From: Sulfurospirillum sp036802865
GTDB taxonomy: Bacteria; Campylobacterota; Campylobacteria; Campylobacterales; Sulfurospirillaceae
Length of the DNA: 64,000 bases
Direction: 5' to 3'
NCBI RefSeq assembly: GCF_036802865.1
Contig: NZ_DAIRVK010000002.1
Location: 1 to 64,000, forward strand
Shown: piece after piece, positions 17,226 through 26,707 of the stretch
Layout: each line of letters begins with the position of its first letter
Position numbering within the stretch: the first letter of the stretch is position 1
Notes under the pieces: model-generated
Told to the model about the DNA's origin: nothing
What the model saw: the letters and a program-made list of their open reading frames with translations, nothing else
Database searches by the model: none
Program-made: the position numbers and the translations under genes

Positions 17226-17288
17226 AATCCAAAAATTGCAACAATCCAAAAATTGCTCTCATCCCAAAAGAGGGCAATTTTTGGATTG
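17226..17288. repeat. Triple 14-bp repeat between divergent FMN-protein and glyA genes
   Basis: AATCCAAAAATTGC occurs at 17226-17239 and 17243-17256 in direct order and at 17274-17287 inverted. The last two form a long hairpin (15 perfect pairs, then four more with one G-T pair, nine-base loop). The layout of direct plus inverted half-sites between divergent genes suggests a cooperative operator. Confidence 0.65.
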
Positions 17289-17341
17289 AATGAATTTTTT
17301 TAGGGTGCTACACTTCTTTCTATCAAGTCAAAGGAGTCACG

Positions 17342-18604
17342 ATGAGTTACATCAACAATGATCGTTTAGCAACAGCAGATACAAAGGTATTTAGCATTCT
17401 TCAGGGTGAGTTTGAACGACAAGCGACGCATCTTGAAATGATCGCCAGTGAAAATTTTACCTCACGGGCTGTGTTGGAAGCAACGGGAAGTATTTTTACC
17501 AACAAATATGCGGAAGGCTACCCACAAAAACGGTATTACGGTGGTTGTGAATGCGCCGATGAGATCGAACAGCTTGCCATCGATAGGCTGTGTGCCATTT
17601 TTGGATGTGATTATGCAAACGTCCAGCCTCATTCAGGTAGCCAAGCTAACGGTGCGGTCTATGCGGCACTTCTTCAAGCAGGTGACAAATTGCTCGGTAT
17701 GGATTTACAGCAAGGTGGTCACTTAACACATGGTGCAAAAGTGAGCTTTTCGGGTAAAAATTACCAGTCGTTTTCGTACGGTGTTGATGAGCAGGGTTAT
17801 ATTGATTATGAGAAGGTTTTGGAGATTGCAACGATCGTCAAACCTAAGATGATCGTGTGCGGTGCTTCGGCGTATGCACGCGAAATTGATTTTGCGAAGT
17901 TTCGAGAGATCGCAGACGCGGTGGGTGCGATTTTATTTGCCGACATCGCGCACATTGCAGGTCTTGTTGCTGCGGGTGAGCACATGAGTCCTTTTCCCTA
18001 TGCGCATGTGGTCACTTCTACGACGCACAAGACACTGAGAGGTCCAAGAGGTGGTGTGATTATGAGCAACGATGAAGCGCTTGCCAAAAAGATTAATTCT
18101 GCCATTTTCCCTTCCTTGCAAGGTGGACCGCTTTTACATGTTATCGCTGCAAAAGCCGTAGCGTTTGGTGAGGTTTTGGACCCAAAGTGGAAAGAGTATG
18201 CGAAGCAAATTAAGCTCAATGCACGTGTTTTAAGCGATGTATTACTTCAAAGAGGTTTTGAACTGGTTAGTGGTGGAACAGACAACCACTTGATTTTGGT
18301 ATCATTACTCAGCAAAGATTTTTCAGGCGATGAGGCGAGTAAAGCGCTGGAACGAGCAGGTATCACGGTCAATAAAAACAGTGTACCCAATGACACCAGA
18401 AGTGCTATGCAAACTTCAGGTGTTCGTATCGGATCTTCCGCGCTCACGACATTGGGTATGAAAGAAACAGAATTTGAGTTGATCGCGCACCGCATTTGCG
18501 ATGTGTTAGATGATATCACCAATGTTACGCGTCATGCTGAGATTAAAAAAGAGTTGGTTACTCTTTTGCAAAAATTTAGTGTGTATAGCTGTTCGACCTA
18601 TTAA
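17342..18604 (+). CDS. glyA: Serine hydroxymethyltransferase
   Basis: The 420-residue PLP enzyme interconverts serine and glycine with tetrahydrofolate, feeding one-carbon metabolism together with folD (48917-49759) and metE (35636-37831). The family signature is intact: H-L-E-M-I-A-S-E-N near the N terminus, Y-A-E-G-Y-P-Q-K-R-Y-Y-G-G-C, the PLP lysine in T-S-T-T-H-K-T-L-R-G-P-R-G-G (about 225-238) and the usual length. It has a good ribosome-binding site (AAAGGAG). The triple repeat 55 to 116 bases upstream may control it. Confidence 0.96.
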   Translation: MSYINNDRLATADTKVFSILQGEFERQATHLEMIASENFTSRAVLEATGSIFTNKYAEGYPQKRYYGGCECADEIEQLAIDRLCAIFGCDYANVQPHSGSQANGAVYAALLQAGDKLLGMDLQQGGHLTHGAKVSFSGKNYQSFSYGVDEQGYIDYEKVLEIATIVKPKMIVCGASAYAREIDFAKFREIADAVGAILFADIAHIAGLVAAGEHMSPFPYAHVVTSTTHKTLRGPRGGVIMSNDEALAKKINSAIFPSLQGGPLLHVIAAKAVAFGEVLDPKWKEYAKQIKLNARVLSDVLLQRGFELVSGGTDNHLILVSLLSKDFSGDEASKALERAGITVNKNSVPNDTRSAMQTSGVRIGSSALTTLGMKETEFELIAHRICDVLDDITNVTRHAEIKKELVTLLQKFSVYSCSTY

Positions 18605-18628
18605 AACTTTATAAATGGAGGGACTCTG

Positions 18629-19894
18629 ATGAGCGACATTCAAACGCTGCATAACAATTACCAGCTGATTGAAAAAGCGATCAAATATATCGATGCGCAC
18701 TTTAAAGAACAGCCCTCCATTGATGTCATAGCAAGCAATATTGGTATGAGTAAGTACCACTTTATCCGAGTTTTTAAAGAGTATGTGGGCGTAACGCCTA
18801 TGCAGTTTTTGCATTCGGTGACGCTCAATTATGCCAAAGAGCACATCAAAGAGTCGAAGTCCATTTTAGACAGTAGCCTAGATATAGGCCTTTCGAGTGT
18901 AAGCCGTTTGCATGAGCTTTTTGTCAATTTAATCGGTGTAACCCCCAAAGAGTGGCGAGAAAAGGGCAAAGACGTTGTCATCACGTACGGTTTTGGCATA
19001 ACACCTTTTGGACAAGCGCTCATTGCCTATACCGATAAAGGTATCTGTTATTTGGGCTTTATCGACAACAATCAAGAGGCTATTTTTGCGAGGTTTAAAG
19101 AGTTGTGGGAAAATGCGAACTTGGTGCATGATGATCTCAAAGCGCAAACCTACTTGGAAAATATTTTTATCAACAATAAAAAATACAACCTCTTAGTCAA
19201 AGGAACCAATCTTCAAGTCAATGTTTGGAAAGCACTGTTAAATCTCCCTAATGGCGTGATAGCGACCTATCAAGATATCGCTAATTACATCGAAAAACCC
19301 AATGCCGTAAGAGCCGTTGCCAGTGCAATTGGAAAAAATCATATAGGGTATCTTATCCCGTGTCATCGTGTTATCGCCAAAAGTGGTGCAATGAGCGGGT
19401 ATCGTTGGGGGATTGAGCGAAAGAAAATACTCATAGCGTATGAGTCAACTCATAAAGAGAGTACGGTGGAGGTACGAGATGCGACATCGGAAGATGTGCC
19501 TAAACTATGTATATTCCTTAAGAGCCTGTCTCCCAAGAAGAAAGAGCGTGAATGCGACCAATCTACGATGCTTTCTCATTGGATTCAAAACGCACATAAC
19601 CGTTCTCTGCTTTTAGCGATGCATGAGCAGGAAATCGTTGGTATGGTTTCTTTGATGGAAAATATCTCTCTTTTAAGCGAAGAAAAGAGTGTTTTTGTAA
19701 CGGAGATAATTGTCTGCAATCAAAAAGAGCTAAGGATTGAGCAGGCATTGCTTGAATACGCCATTTCTGTTTGTGCCTCAAAAGGAAGTCAAAAACTTGT
19801 GCTCTTGGCAACAACATCCCCGTTAGAATTTTATGAATCACTAGGCTTCCAACATGCACACGAAGGTACGCTCATATACATGATGCCTAAGTAG
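18629..19894 (+). CDS. AraC-type regulator fused to O6-methylguanine methyltransferase and a GNAT domain
   Basis: Three modules are joined in 421 residues. Residues about 10-108 are an AraC/XylS helix-turn-helix pair (D-V-I-A-S-N-I-G-M-S-K-Y-H-F, then V-T-P-K-E-W-R). About 115-275 are an Ada/Ogt-type methyltransferase with the acceptor cysteine in P-C-H-R-V-I and G-Y-R-W-G. About 285-421 are a GNAT acetyltransferase-like fold (I-V-G-M-V-S-L, then F-Y-E-S-L-G-F). The N-terminal zinc-Cys4 methylphosphotriester domain of E. coli Ada is absent. The protein probably repairs alkylated guanine directly and may regulate its own response. The GNAT fusion is unusual. It follows glyA by 24 bases with its own GGAGG. 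Confidence 0.85.
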   Translation: MSDIQTLHNNYQLIEKAIKYIDAHFKEQPSIDVIASNIGMSKYHFIRVFKEYVGVTPMQFLHSVTLNYAKEHIKESKSILDSSLDIGLSSVSRLHELFVNLIGVTPKEWREKGKDVVITYGFGITPFGQALIAYTDKGICYLGFIDNNQEAIFARFKELWENANLVHDDLKAQTYLENIFINNKKYNLLVKGTNLQVNVWKALLNLPNGVIATYQDIANYIEKPNAVRAVASAIGKNHIGYLIPCHRVIAKSGAMSGYRWGIERKKILIAYESTHKESTVEVRDATSEDVPKLCIFLKSLSPKKKERECDQSTMLSHWIQNAHNRSLLLAMHEQEIVGMVSLMENISLLSEEKSVFVTEIIVCNQKELRIEQALLEYAISVCASKGSQKLVLLATTSPLEFYESLGFQHAHEGTLIYMMPK

Positions 19895-19901
19895 TGAGCT
19901 T

Positions 19902-21713
19902 TTAAGCCGCGAGTTTAAGGCGTTCTTTTTGCTCTTCTAGTGTGATGAAAGAGCTTTCTTGATGCAAAAATTTAGAGAGTAACTTTGTCAGTGTATGCGA
20001 AATTTCAAAAAGCTCTTCAGCTACATTGGAGACGGCTTGTCCGTTGCCACGGTTGGTGACACTAAGAGCTAGCGTCTCTTGCATGTGTGCGATGAGGGTG
20101 TTAACATTGTTGGAGACCGTGTGTGAAAGGGTAACGGCTTGATTTGCAACGGTAAGCGAGTGGGTGATTTCTTGTTGTGATGTGGTGGCAATTTGTCCAA
20201 GGGATGCCATGCGTTTGCTGGTATCTTCCATCAAAATACCCACGTGATTGAGACGTTTGGTATTGCTCCCCACACCTTCGATGATATGTTTTACGATGAC
20301 ATCGATGTTTCCTAAACTCTCTTGGGTTCGTTCTGCAAGTTTGCGCACTTCATCGGCGACCACGGCAAAGCCTCGTCCGTGTTCTCCTGCGCGCGCTGCT
20401 TCGATGGCGGCATTAAGCGCTAAAAGATTGGTCTGCTCGGCGATCTCATCGATGAGATTAAAGACATTTTTCATTTCATCTACTTGTTTTGTGAGGTCAA
20501 ACATTTGTTGATTGACTGCGTGTTGCTCCTGTTTACTCTCTTGTACATCATTATGCAAGGCTTCTAAGTCTTTCATAAAATGTTCCATAACGCCCATATT
20601 TTGCTTCAAAACATCTCTGGTTTGCTCGCTGACACCTTCGGATTCGCTGAGGGTTTGTTTTAAGGTTGCGATAGGACGATGCATGGTCTCTATGCTACTT
20701 TCTTGCGCATGAATGGTTCCTAAAAGCGTTTGAGAGGTCTTTTGTAAACTTTGTGCTGAGTTGTGTGCATGGTGCCCAATGTCTGAAATGCGGATGATCG
20801 TCTGCTCAACATTCGTAAATACAGAGCTAATAACACGAGCGATACCATCTAACTCGTCTTTGTTTTCAGCAACTGTTTTGATTTTTTGACGAAAGTCTAT
20901 ATGGTTGGCATCTTCGATAACGGTTTGTAAGTAATGACGCATTTTCAGGGTTTCAATGACAATAAGACGAATCGCTAGCAATAAAAAGAGCAAAGTAATG
21001 ATGAAAAAGAGAGCCGCAATGCTTAAGTAAGACGTATAGGTTGTGTTTGCTTTATACAGACTTGCCAAGGCTTGATTGCTTTTTTCGAGTTCATTCGTGT
21101 CACGCATGAGGTTGGCATTAAGATGGGTGAGATTGGTTTTAACACCTGCCATGGCTTTTTGGGTTTTTTCATTAAATGCGAGTGCTTCTTCTATGATTTT
21201 ACCTGTAATATCTTCAATGACCAAGGCGATGTCACGTACGGCATCTTCGCTAGGATTGGTGCGCATGACTTCCGCCAAAATGCTAAATTGTCCCGCATAA
21301 GGTGCTATAAAAGGGTGCTTCCCTGCGGTCGTTTGTTGCCACGCAATGAGATCGTCCATCAATCGTTCAAGTTTGCGTTGTTGGGATGGCTTGAAATTGA
21401 GCGTTGAGAGGTCATTGCGAATGTTACGCAGTGTAGAGAGGTCGTTGTAAAGTAAACCCACTTCTTTGGCTTGGCTTTCAAGTGTGGAAAAATCTTGAAT
21501 GGTTTTAGCATTGACATTTGTTGTCTCTTCAAGATTGGTTTTAAGTGTTTGGGCTTGTGTGATTTGCTCATTAAAAAAGCTTTGAGTATGCAAAAAATTT
21601 ATGCTGTAAATGATGCCCATAACGAGAAAAGAGACAAAAATGGTTAAAAATCCAAAGTAAAAGCGATGGGCAATGCTGAGTTGTTTAAGATAGCTAATAA
21701 GTGTATGTGGCAT
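19902..21713 (-). CDS. Methyl-accepting chemotaxis protein, large periplasmic helical domain
   Basis: The 603-residue receptor has membrane segments near 18-42 and 228-252 enclosing a long helical periplasmic domain (about 45-225), HAMP-like linker, coiled coil and the conserved tip (E-Q-T-N-L-L-A-L-N-A-A-I-E, about 425-470). Its cytoplasmic part is distinct from those of the paralogous pair at 9666 and 14148. There is no C-terminal CheR tether. It converges on the AraC-fusion gene with only seven bases between stops. Confidence 0.93.
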   Translation of the reverse strand: MPHTLISYLKQLSIAHRFYFGFLTIFVSFLVMGIIYSINFLHTQSFFNEQITQAQTLKTNLEETTNVNAKTIQDFSTLESQAKEVGLLYNDLSTLRNIRNDLSTLNFKPSQQRKLERLMDDLIAWQQTTAGKHPFIAPYAGQFSILAEVMRTNPSEDAVRDIALVIEDITGKIIEEALAFNEKTQKAMAGVKTNLTHLNANLMRDTNELEKSNQALASLYKANTTYTSYLSIAALFFIITLLFLLLAIRLIVIETLKMRHYLQTVIEDANHIDFRQKIKTVAENKDELDGIARVISSVFTNVEQTIIRISDIGHHAHNSAQSLQKTSQTLLGTIHAQESSIETMHRPIATLKQTLSESEGVSEQTRDVLKQNMGVMEHFMKDLEALHNDVQESKQEQHAVNQQMFDLTKQVDEMKNVFNLIDEIAEQTNLLALNAAIEAARAGEHGRGFAVVADEVRKLAERTQESLGNIDVIVKHIIEGVGSNTKRLNHVGILMEDTSKRMASLGQIATTSQQEITHSLTVANQAVTLSHTVSNNVNTLIAHMQETLALSVTNRGNGQAVSNVAEELFEISHTLTKLLSKFLHQESSFITLEEQKERLKLAA

Positions 21714-21867
21714 TTAGAACTCCGTATCTGGAAGATAAGGTGAATTTTAAACAAAATTGATTGCAAAATTATTACTAAAGGTCATTTTTTGGTCATCATA
21801 TATAACGTGTTTACAACACAATGGGAGTATAATTTTAAAAGAATTCAATCTTTGCAAGGAGCGTTAT

Positions 21868-23748
21868 ATGTCGTTTAAAGCCAAAATCATCGTGACCATT
21901 TCAGTGCTGATGTTTTTAAGTTTAAGTATTTTTAGTGCCATAAGCTATAGAGATACTAAGAAAAACAGTGTTATTCAAATTGAAGCCAGTTTGAAGATGG
22001 CATCACGCGCTTTAACAGATTATATCGATGTGTGGGCATCTGGTAAAAAAAGTGGTATGGAAAGTTCTGCAAGGACACTGACTGAGATTTCTACAATGGA
22101 AGATGCAGACATTCGCTCACGACTGCAAGAAACCACAAAAACACTGGGTGGTTTTGACACGACAGTTGGATTGGAAACAGGCAAAGCCATAACTGGTACG
22201 GGTACACCACTTCCTGCTGGGTATGACCCACGTATTCGGGGTTGGTATAAAGCGGTTAAAGCTTCTGGAAAAGTGGGCGTGACCGATGCGTATGTAGATG
22301 CAACGACCAACAAGCTCATCGTTTCATTTATGGCACCCATTTTTAAAAATGGTACGTTTTTAGGTGCTGTGGTTATGGATATAGCCTTAGATACATTGGT
22401 TAAAGCGACAGCCGATGTCAATTTTAACGGCGGTTATGGTGTTTTGTTTGATACAAAACAAGTGATTATCGCGCATCCTAATAAAGATTTGTTGGGAAAA
22501 GAGTTACCTTCGGTATTACCTGAATTGACTCAAAAACTTGAAGGCAAAAAAGATGGTTTGATCGAGTATGATTATCAAGGAAAGGGTAAAATCTTCGCCT
22601 TTAAAGTATCAAATGAGACAGGCTGGACACCGAGTATTACCTTTGATAGAGAAGTTGCTTACAGTTTTCTCGGTGAGCAAATAAGAAGCCTAATGATCGC
22701 AGGTCTTGTAATGCTCATCCTCTCGATCGGAATCATGATCGTGCTGATTAAAGCACTGCTTCGTCCGCTTGATAACCTCAATGGTGTTGTCCAAGAACTC
22801 TCAAGTTCTGAAGGAGATCTTAGACAAAGACTTGAAGCCCATAGTAATGATGAATTTGCACAAGTATCCCGTAATATTAATAAGTTCATTGAAAAACTCC
22901 ATGAGATTGTTAAAAAGTCTAAAACCATCAGTAATGAAAATGCTTCCATCTCAGAAGAACTTTCCCGTACAGCTACAGAAGTTGTGCGAAATGTTGATAC
23001 AGAATCAAAGATCATGGAAAGTACCAAAGAAGAAGGTATAGCATTGGTTAAAAGTCTTGAATCTTCGGTCAATAAAGCGAAAAACTCTCAAAAAGCACTC
23101 AGTGATACCCAACAAGATATCTTTGATGTTAAAACCAAAGTAGAACAACTTGAACATACCATGCAAGCAACCGCACTAAAAGAGCAAAATCTTGCTGATC
23201 GTCTTAATACCGTAAGCCATAATGCCAATGAAGTCAAAGATGTTTTAGGGGTAATTCGAGATATTGCCGATCAAACAAACCTTTTAGCTTTAAATGCTGC
23301 TATTGAAGCTGCACGTGCAGGTGAACATGGACGTGGCTTTGCTGTTGTTGCCGATGAAGTACGCAAACTTGCAGAACGTACTCAAAAAAGCTTGGTTGAA
23401 ATCGATGCAACGATTAATGTTGTTGTTCAATCCATTATGGATGCCAATACAGACATCGCACACAATGCGGGAGAAGTCAATGCACTTGCGTCTATCTCTA
23501 TTGAACTGCAAGATGGTATGAATAATGTAGCCAATATCATTCATAAAACCATTGATGAATCGCATCATACCGTGAATGACTTTATTGATACTGCAACCAA
23601 AATCAAAAAGATTGTCGATGAAATAGAAAAAATCAATGTGATCTCTAAAGAAAACGTGGGAAGTATTGACAATGTCTCTCAAGCCTCTGAACACCTTCAT
23701 GTTATGACTGAAAATCTCAACAACGAACTTGGGAAGTTTAAGTCGTAA
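21868..23748 (+). CDS. Methyl-accepting chemotaxis protein with dCache sensor
   Basis: The receptor (626 residues) has a membrane segment near 8-28, a double-Cache periplasmic domain (about 35-280; the ligand-pocket style D-P-R-I-R-G-W-Y-K-A and D-A-Y-V-D-A are typical), a second membrane segment near 285-310, HAMP, and the standard signalling tip (D-Q-T-N-L-L-A-L-N-A-A-I-E). dCache receptors commonly sense amino acids or organic acids. The ATG at 21868 is preferred because AAGGAG stands 7 bases before it; the open frame begins further upstream at 21757 but that part does not resemble the family. Confidence 0.93.
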   Translation: MSFKAKIIVTISVLMFLSLSIFSAISYRDTKKNSVIQIEASLKMASRALTDYIDVWASGKKSGMESSARTLTEISTMEDADIRSRLQETTKTLGGFDTTVGLETGKAITGTGTPLPAGYDPRIRGWYKAVKASGKVGVTDAYVDATTNKLIVSFMAPIFKNGTFLGAVVMDIALDTLVKATADVNFNGGYGVLFDTKQVIIAHPNKDLLGKELPSVLPELTQKLEGKKDGLIEYDYQGKGKIFAFKVSNETGWTPSITFDREVAYSFLGEQIRSLMIAGLVMLILSIGIMIVLIKALLRPLDNLNGVVQELSSSEGDLRQRLEAHSNDEFAQVSRNINKFIEKLHEIVKKSKTISNENASISEELSRTATEVVRNVDTESKIMESTKEEGIALVKSLESSVNKAKNSQKALSDTQQDIFDVKTKVEQLEHTMQATALKEQNLADRLNTVSHNANEVKDVLGVIRDIADQTNLLALNAAIEAARAGEHGRGFAVVADEVRKLAERTQKSLVEIDATINVVVQSIMDANTDIAHNAGEVNALASISIELQDGMNNVANIIHKTIDESHHTVNDFIDTATKIKKIVDEIEKINVISKENVGSIDNVSQASEHLHVMTENLNNELGKFKS

Positions 23749-23770
23749 ATGACCTTTTAATTCCTCTTTT

Positions 23771-23797
23771 GCCCAAGCAGTGAAACATTGCTTGGGC
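23771..23797 (+). terminator. Terminator of the dCache receptor gene
   Basis: A 12-bp stem with one G-T pair (GCCCAAGCAGTG with CATTGCTTGGGC) and an AAA loop is followed by ATTTT. Confidence 0.8.
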
Positions 23798-23846
23798 ATT
23801 TTAAGCTTCCTGTATGTACAATCTTTGTAAAAAACAAAGAGTGCCT

Positions 23847-24473
23847 ATGTTAAACAAAGAACTCCTCAAAGGACTTTATGTCCTTACAGACGCAACATTA
23901 ACCCCAACGGAGACTATGCTTGAACAAGTTGAGCGTGTTTTAAAGTCTGGTGTTAGTGTCATCCAATACCGCGATAAATATGCCAGTGACGAAGAAGCCG
24001 AAAAACAATGTATAAGGCTTCAAGCTTTGTGTGATTACTATGAAGCTGTTTTTATCATAGACGATCGCTTAGAGATAGCACATCGCATCAATGCGGATGG
24101 TTTACACGTTGGTGAAGACGATGTAAGTTATGAAGAGGCGCGCGCCCTGCTTGGGGATGATAAAATCATCGGTGTATCGTGTTATGGCGATATAGAACGC
24201 GCGAAAAAGTATGCCAATCTAGGAGCAGATTATGTCGCTTTTGGCTCATTTTTCCCTTCTCCCACAAAACCCCTTGCCAAAGTTGTAGAACCTGATGTTC
24301 TTAAAGTTGCTAAAGCGCAACTAAGCGTGCCTATTTGTGCCATCGGTGGTATCAATGAGGATAATATTGCGTTCCTCTCACGTTATGAGATTGCGATGTA
24401 TTCGCTGATTAGTGCTGTGTATAAAGAAGATGCTATCGAGGACAATTTAGAAAAATTACAGGCAAAAATATAG
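23847..24473 (+). CDS. thiE: Thiamine phosphate synthase
   Basis: The TIM-barrel protein (208 residues from the ATG at 23847) joins the pyrimidine and thiazole halves of thiamine. The family landmarks are present: Q-Y-R-D-K near 38 (phosphate and Mg2+ site), I-I-D-D-R near 70, G-L-H-V-G-E-D-D near 90, F-G-S-F-F-P-S-P-T-K near 130 and the phosphate loop A-I-G-G-I near 170. An upstream in-frame ATG at 23814 would add 11 residues and is less likely. No other thi gene is adjacent and no TPP riboswitch is evident upstream. Confidence 0.88.
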   Translation: MLNKELLKGLYVLTDATLTPTETMLEQVERVLKSGVSVIQYRDKYASDEEAEKQCIRLQALCDYYEAVFIIDDRLEIAHRINADGLHVGEDDVSYEEARALLGDDKIIGVSCYGDIERAKKYANLGADYVAFGSFFPSPTKPLAKVVEPDVLKVAKAQLSVPICAIGGINEDNIAFLSRYEIAMYSLISAVYKEDAIEDNLEKLQAKI

Positions 24474-24483
24474 AGGAGCGAGC

Positions 24484-25470
24484 ATGGTTCTAGAAAAGTT
24501 TGATGTCTCCATCACCAATGCGAGTAAAGGAATGGCGCTGATGCTCATCTTATGGCACCATCTTTTCTATGAGAAGCCAGAAATGGGCTTTATCGTTTTT
24601 CAAACGGCACTTTTAGCCAAGGTGTGTGTGGGTATTTACGTGGTACTCAGTGGGTATGGCTTGGCGGAGTCGATTAAGAAAAAAGGGCTTGACTTAGGTG
24701 CATTTTACAAGCGCAGATTACTCAAACTTTACATGAACTACTGGCTCATAGCCCTTATTTTTGTCCCTTTTGGGGCATGGTTTATGGGGCGAACACTCTC
24801 ACTTGTTTACGGTGAGCATGTCTTTCAAGGTTTTATGCTTCAAATGCTGGGTGTTCATATGTTTACATGGGTGAGCTATGGTTACAATGCGACATGGTGG
24901 TTTATGAGCCTTATTATCGTGCTATATGCCATTTTTCCTTTTGTGTATACGTTGACTAAAAAGTTCCACCTTTGGTTTTTAGCTTTAACGGCATTGCTTT
25001 TATTTGTGCCGATTCCTTTAGTCAACGACTGGATTTTTCCATTTGCTGTGGGTGTGTATCTTTCTCAAAAAGATGGTTTTGTCAAAATGCTCATTTGGTT
25101 TGATAAGCAAGGTCGTTGGCGTTTCCTAACACTGGCTATTTTCACAGTATTTGTAGCATGGTACCGCCAAAATGGTTGGTTTTTTGACAGTATCAGAGCC
25201 GATACTTTTTTTGCGATTTTGCTCATTATATGGACAACGGAACTGATTGTTTTTTCTACTTGGGCGAAAAAGGCATTTGAATTTGTGGGTGTTCACTCGT
25301 TCAATATCTTTTTATTTCACACGTTTATTTACTACTATTATTTTCCTAATTTTATCTACAGCTTTAAATACCCCGTAGTGATTTTTGCAGTACTTTTAGG
25401 GATTTGTTTGGTTCTATCTGTAGGTATCGAGAGATTTAAAAAAGTGATTGGATTTGATAAGCTGATCTAA
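24484..25470 (+). CDS. Acyltransferase family 3 membrane protein
   Basis: The 328-residue protein has about ten membrane segments. It shows the family hallmarks: an early intramembrane H-H motif (L-W-H-H-L-F-Y, about 23-29), the following K-R-R-L-L-K-L-Y loop and a late F-L-F-H-T-F segment. Such enzymes O-acylate sugars of surface polysaccharides, lipid A or peptidoglycan. It starts 10 bases after thiE with a GAGGAGCG site and is likely co-transcribed, without a functional link that I can see. Confidence 0.82.
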   Translation: MVLEKFDVSITNASKGMALMLILWHHLFYEKPEMGFIVFQTALLAKVCVGIYVVLSGYGLAESIKKKGLDLGAFYKRRLLKLYMNYWLIALIFVPFGAWFMGRTLSLVYGEHVFQGFMLQMLGVHMFTWVSYGYNATWWFMSLIIVLYAIFPFVYTLTKKFHLWFLALTALLLFVPIPLVNDWIFPFAVGVYLSQKDGFVKMLIWFDKQGRWRFLTLAIFTVFVAWYRQNGWFFDSIRADTFFAILLIIWTTELIVFSTWAKKAFEFVGVHSFNIFLFHTFIYYYYFPNFIYSFKYPVVIFAVLLGICLVLSVGIERFKKVIGFDKLI

Positions 25471-25479
25471 GAAAAAGTG

Positions 25480-25505
25480 CAAGAGATGCTTTAAAACATC
25501 TCTTG
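25480..25505. terminator. Bidirectional terminator
   Basis: A perfect 9-bp stem (CAAGAGATG with CATCTCTTG) and 8-base loop lie between the convergent acyltransferase and ferritin-like genes. The minus-strand reading runs into CACTTTTTC. Confidence 0.7.
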
Positions 25506-25519
25506 TTTGGCGTTAAAGG

Positions 25520-26032
25520 CTATAGCAACGCGGTTTTTTGAACAAATTTTTGGCTGAGATGGTTGAATTCCGCACTCTCGACCCATTGCTCAGGAGCAGA
25601 GACATACTCGACTAAATTTTCCAAGAGAACATAATGTGCTCTCTCTTCTTCTGCAATGCGCAAAAATGCTTTTTTTTGCTCTGCATCTTCAACCATTAAG
25701 GCTTTTTCCGTATAAAATTTGTAGCTATTCTCTTCAGAGAGTAGGGCGCTTTTGTAAAACTCTATTTGATCTTGGCTAAAGCTTGGTGTTGCGTTCTCTT
25801 TTTGTAATTTTTCAAAAATATTTTTAGTGTGTTTAAAAATGTCAACACTGGGTTGTGTTGGAATAATTTGATTTTTACTCATCTTGTCAAACACAATGTA
25901 GTGTTTCACCTCTTCATCCGCAAGCATGATAAGGATAGACTTCACCCCTTTATCGGATGTTTTTTCGGCTAACTCTCGGTAGTATCGCTCTCCATCTTTT
26001 TCGACTTTCATCGCATATTCGTAGACATTCAT
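25520..26032 (-). CDS. Ferritin-like di-iron protein (rubrerythrin erythrin-domain type)
   Basis: The 170-residue four-helix protein carries the di-iron ligand pattern twice: a first Glu in V-E-K-D-G-E (about 11-16) with D-E-E-V-K-H in the second helix, then E-E-N-S in the third and E-E-E-R-A-H in the fourth. It is the erythrin part of rubrerythrin without a rubredoxin domain. It probably reduces peroxide or handles iron in an oxygen-sensitive cell. It is the downstream member of a pair with a very similar gene 126 bases upstream. Confidence 0.82.
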   Translation of the reverse strand: MNVYEYAMKVEKDGERYYRELAEKTSDKGVKSILIMLADEEVKHYIVFDKMSKNQIIPTQPSVDIFKHTKNIFEKLQKENATPSFSQDQIEFYKSALLSEENSYKFYTEKALMVEDAEQKKAFLRIAEEERAHYVLLENLVEYVSAPEQWVESAEFNHLSQKFVQKTALL

Positions 26033-26158
26033 CGTACACCCCTTTTTTTGGTTTTAATACTAAGATAAATCTCCATTCAGTTTATAGAAACTATATGATA
26101 AAAAGCTGATAAAGAATAAGGTTTAATTTTTAATTACTACTAAAATAAGCATGAAAGT

Positions 26159-26641
26159 CTATAAAGGCATTTTAAGTTCATGACTTTCTATCCATTCAAG
26201 TGGATTCTCAACAAAGGCCAGAAGATTTTGGAGCAAAATCATATGCTCTTTTTCTTCTTCCGCAATGCGAAAGAAAGCCTCTTTTTGTGCTCCATCTTCA
26301 AGCATATTTCCTTTTTCGATGTAAAATTGATAACTGTTTTCTTCCGTGCGAAGAGCGCTTTTAAAGGCTTCAATGTAAGAGCGCGAAAAAGAAAAATGTG
26401 GGTTTTCTTTACGCATTTTGTGAAACAACGCAAGGGTGTGTTTGATTAAATGGGTTGTATGTTGCGTTGTAAATGTTTGTCGTTTATTCATTTTTTCAAA
26501 AATTATATAGTGCTTTACTTCTTCTTCTGCGAGCATCAAAAAAATATTTTTAATACCTTCATCTTCTATTTTTTCGGCAAGATCAAGATAGAAGATCTCT
26601 CCGTCTTTTTCAATTTGCATCGCGTATTCGTAGATATTCAT
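26159..26641 (-). CDS. Ferritin-like di-iron protein, paralogue
   Basis: This 160-residue protein shares the M-N-x-Y-E-Y-A-M start and the same helix order with the next gene. Ligand motifs are I-E-K-D-G-E, E-E-E-V-K-H-Y, E-E-N-S-Y and E-E-E-K-E-H. The rubredoxin iron site is absent. A tandem duplication is likely. The two copies have diverged throughout, so they may differ in electron donor or expression. Confidence 0.82.
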   Translation of the reverse strand: MNIYEYAMQIEKDGEIFYLDLAEKIEDEGIKNIFLMLAEEEVKHYIIFEKMNKRQTFTTQHTTHLIKHTLALFHKMRKENPHFSFSRSYIEAFKSALRTEENSYQFYIEKGNMLEDGAQKEAFFRIAEEEKEHMILLQNLLAFVENPLEWIESHELKMPL

Positions 26642-26707
26642 AGTATCCCTTAATGTGTCTTAATGAAGATATTGTATAAAAATTTGATGATAAATCTCTT
26701 GAAAGCG

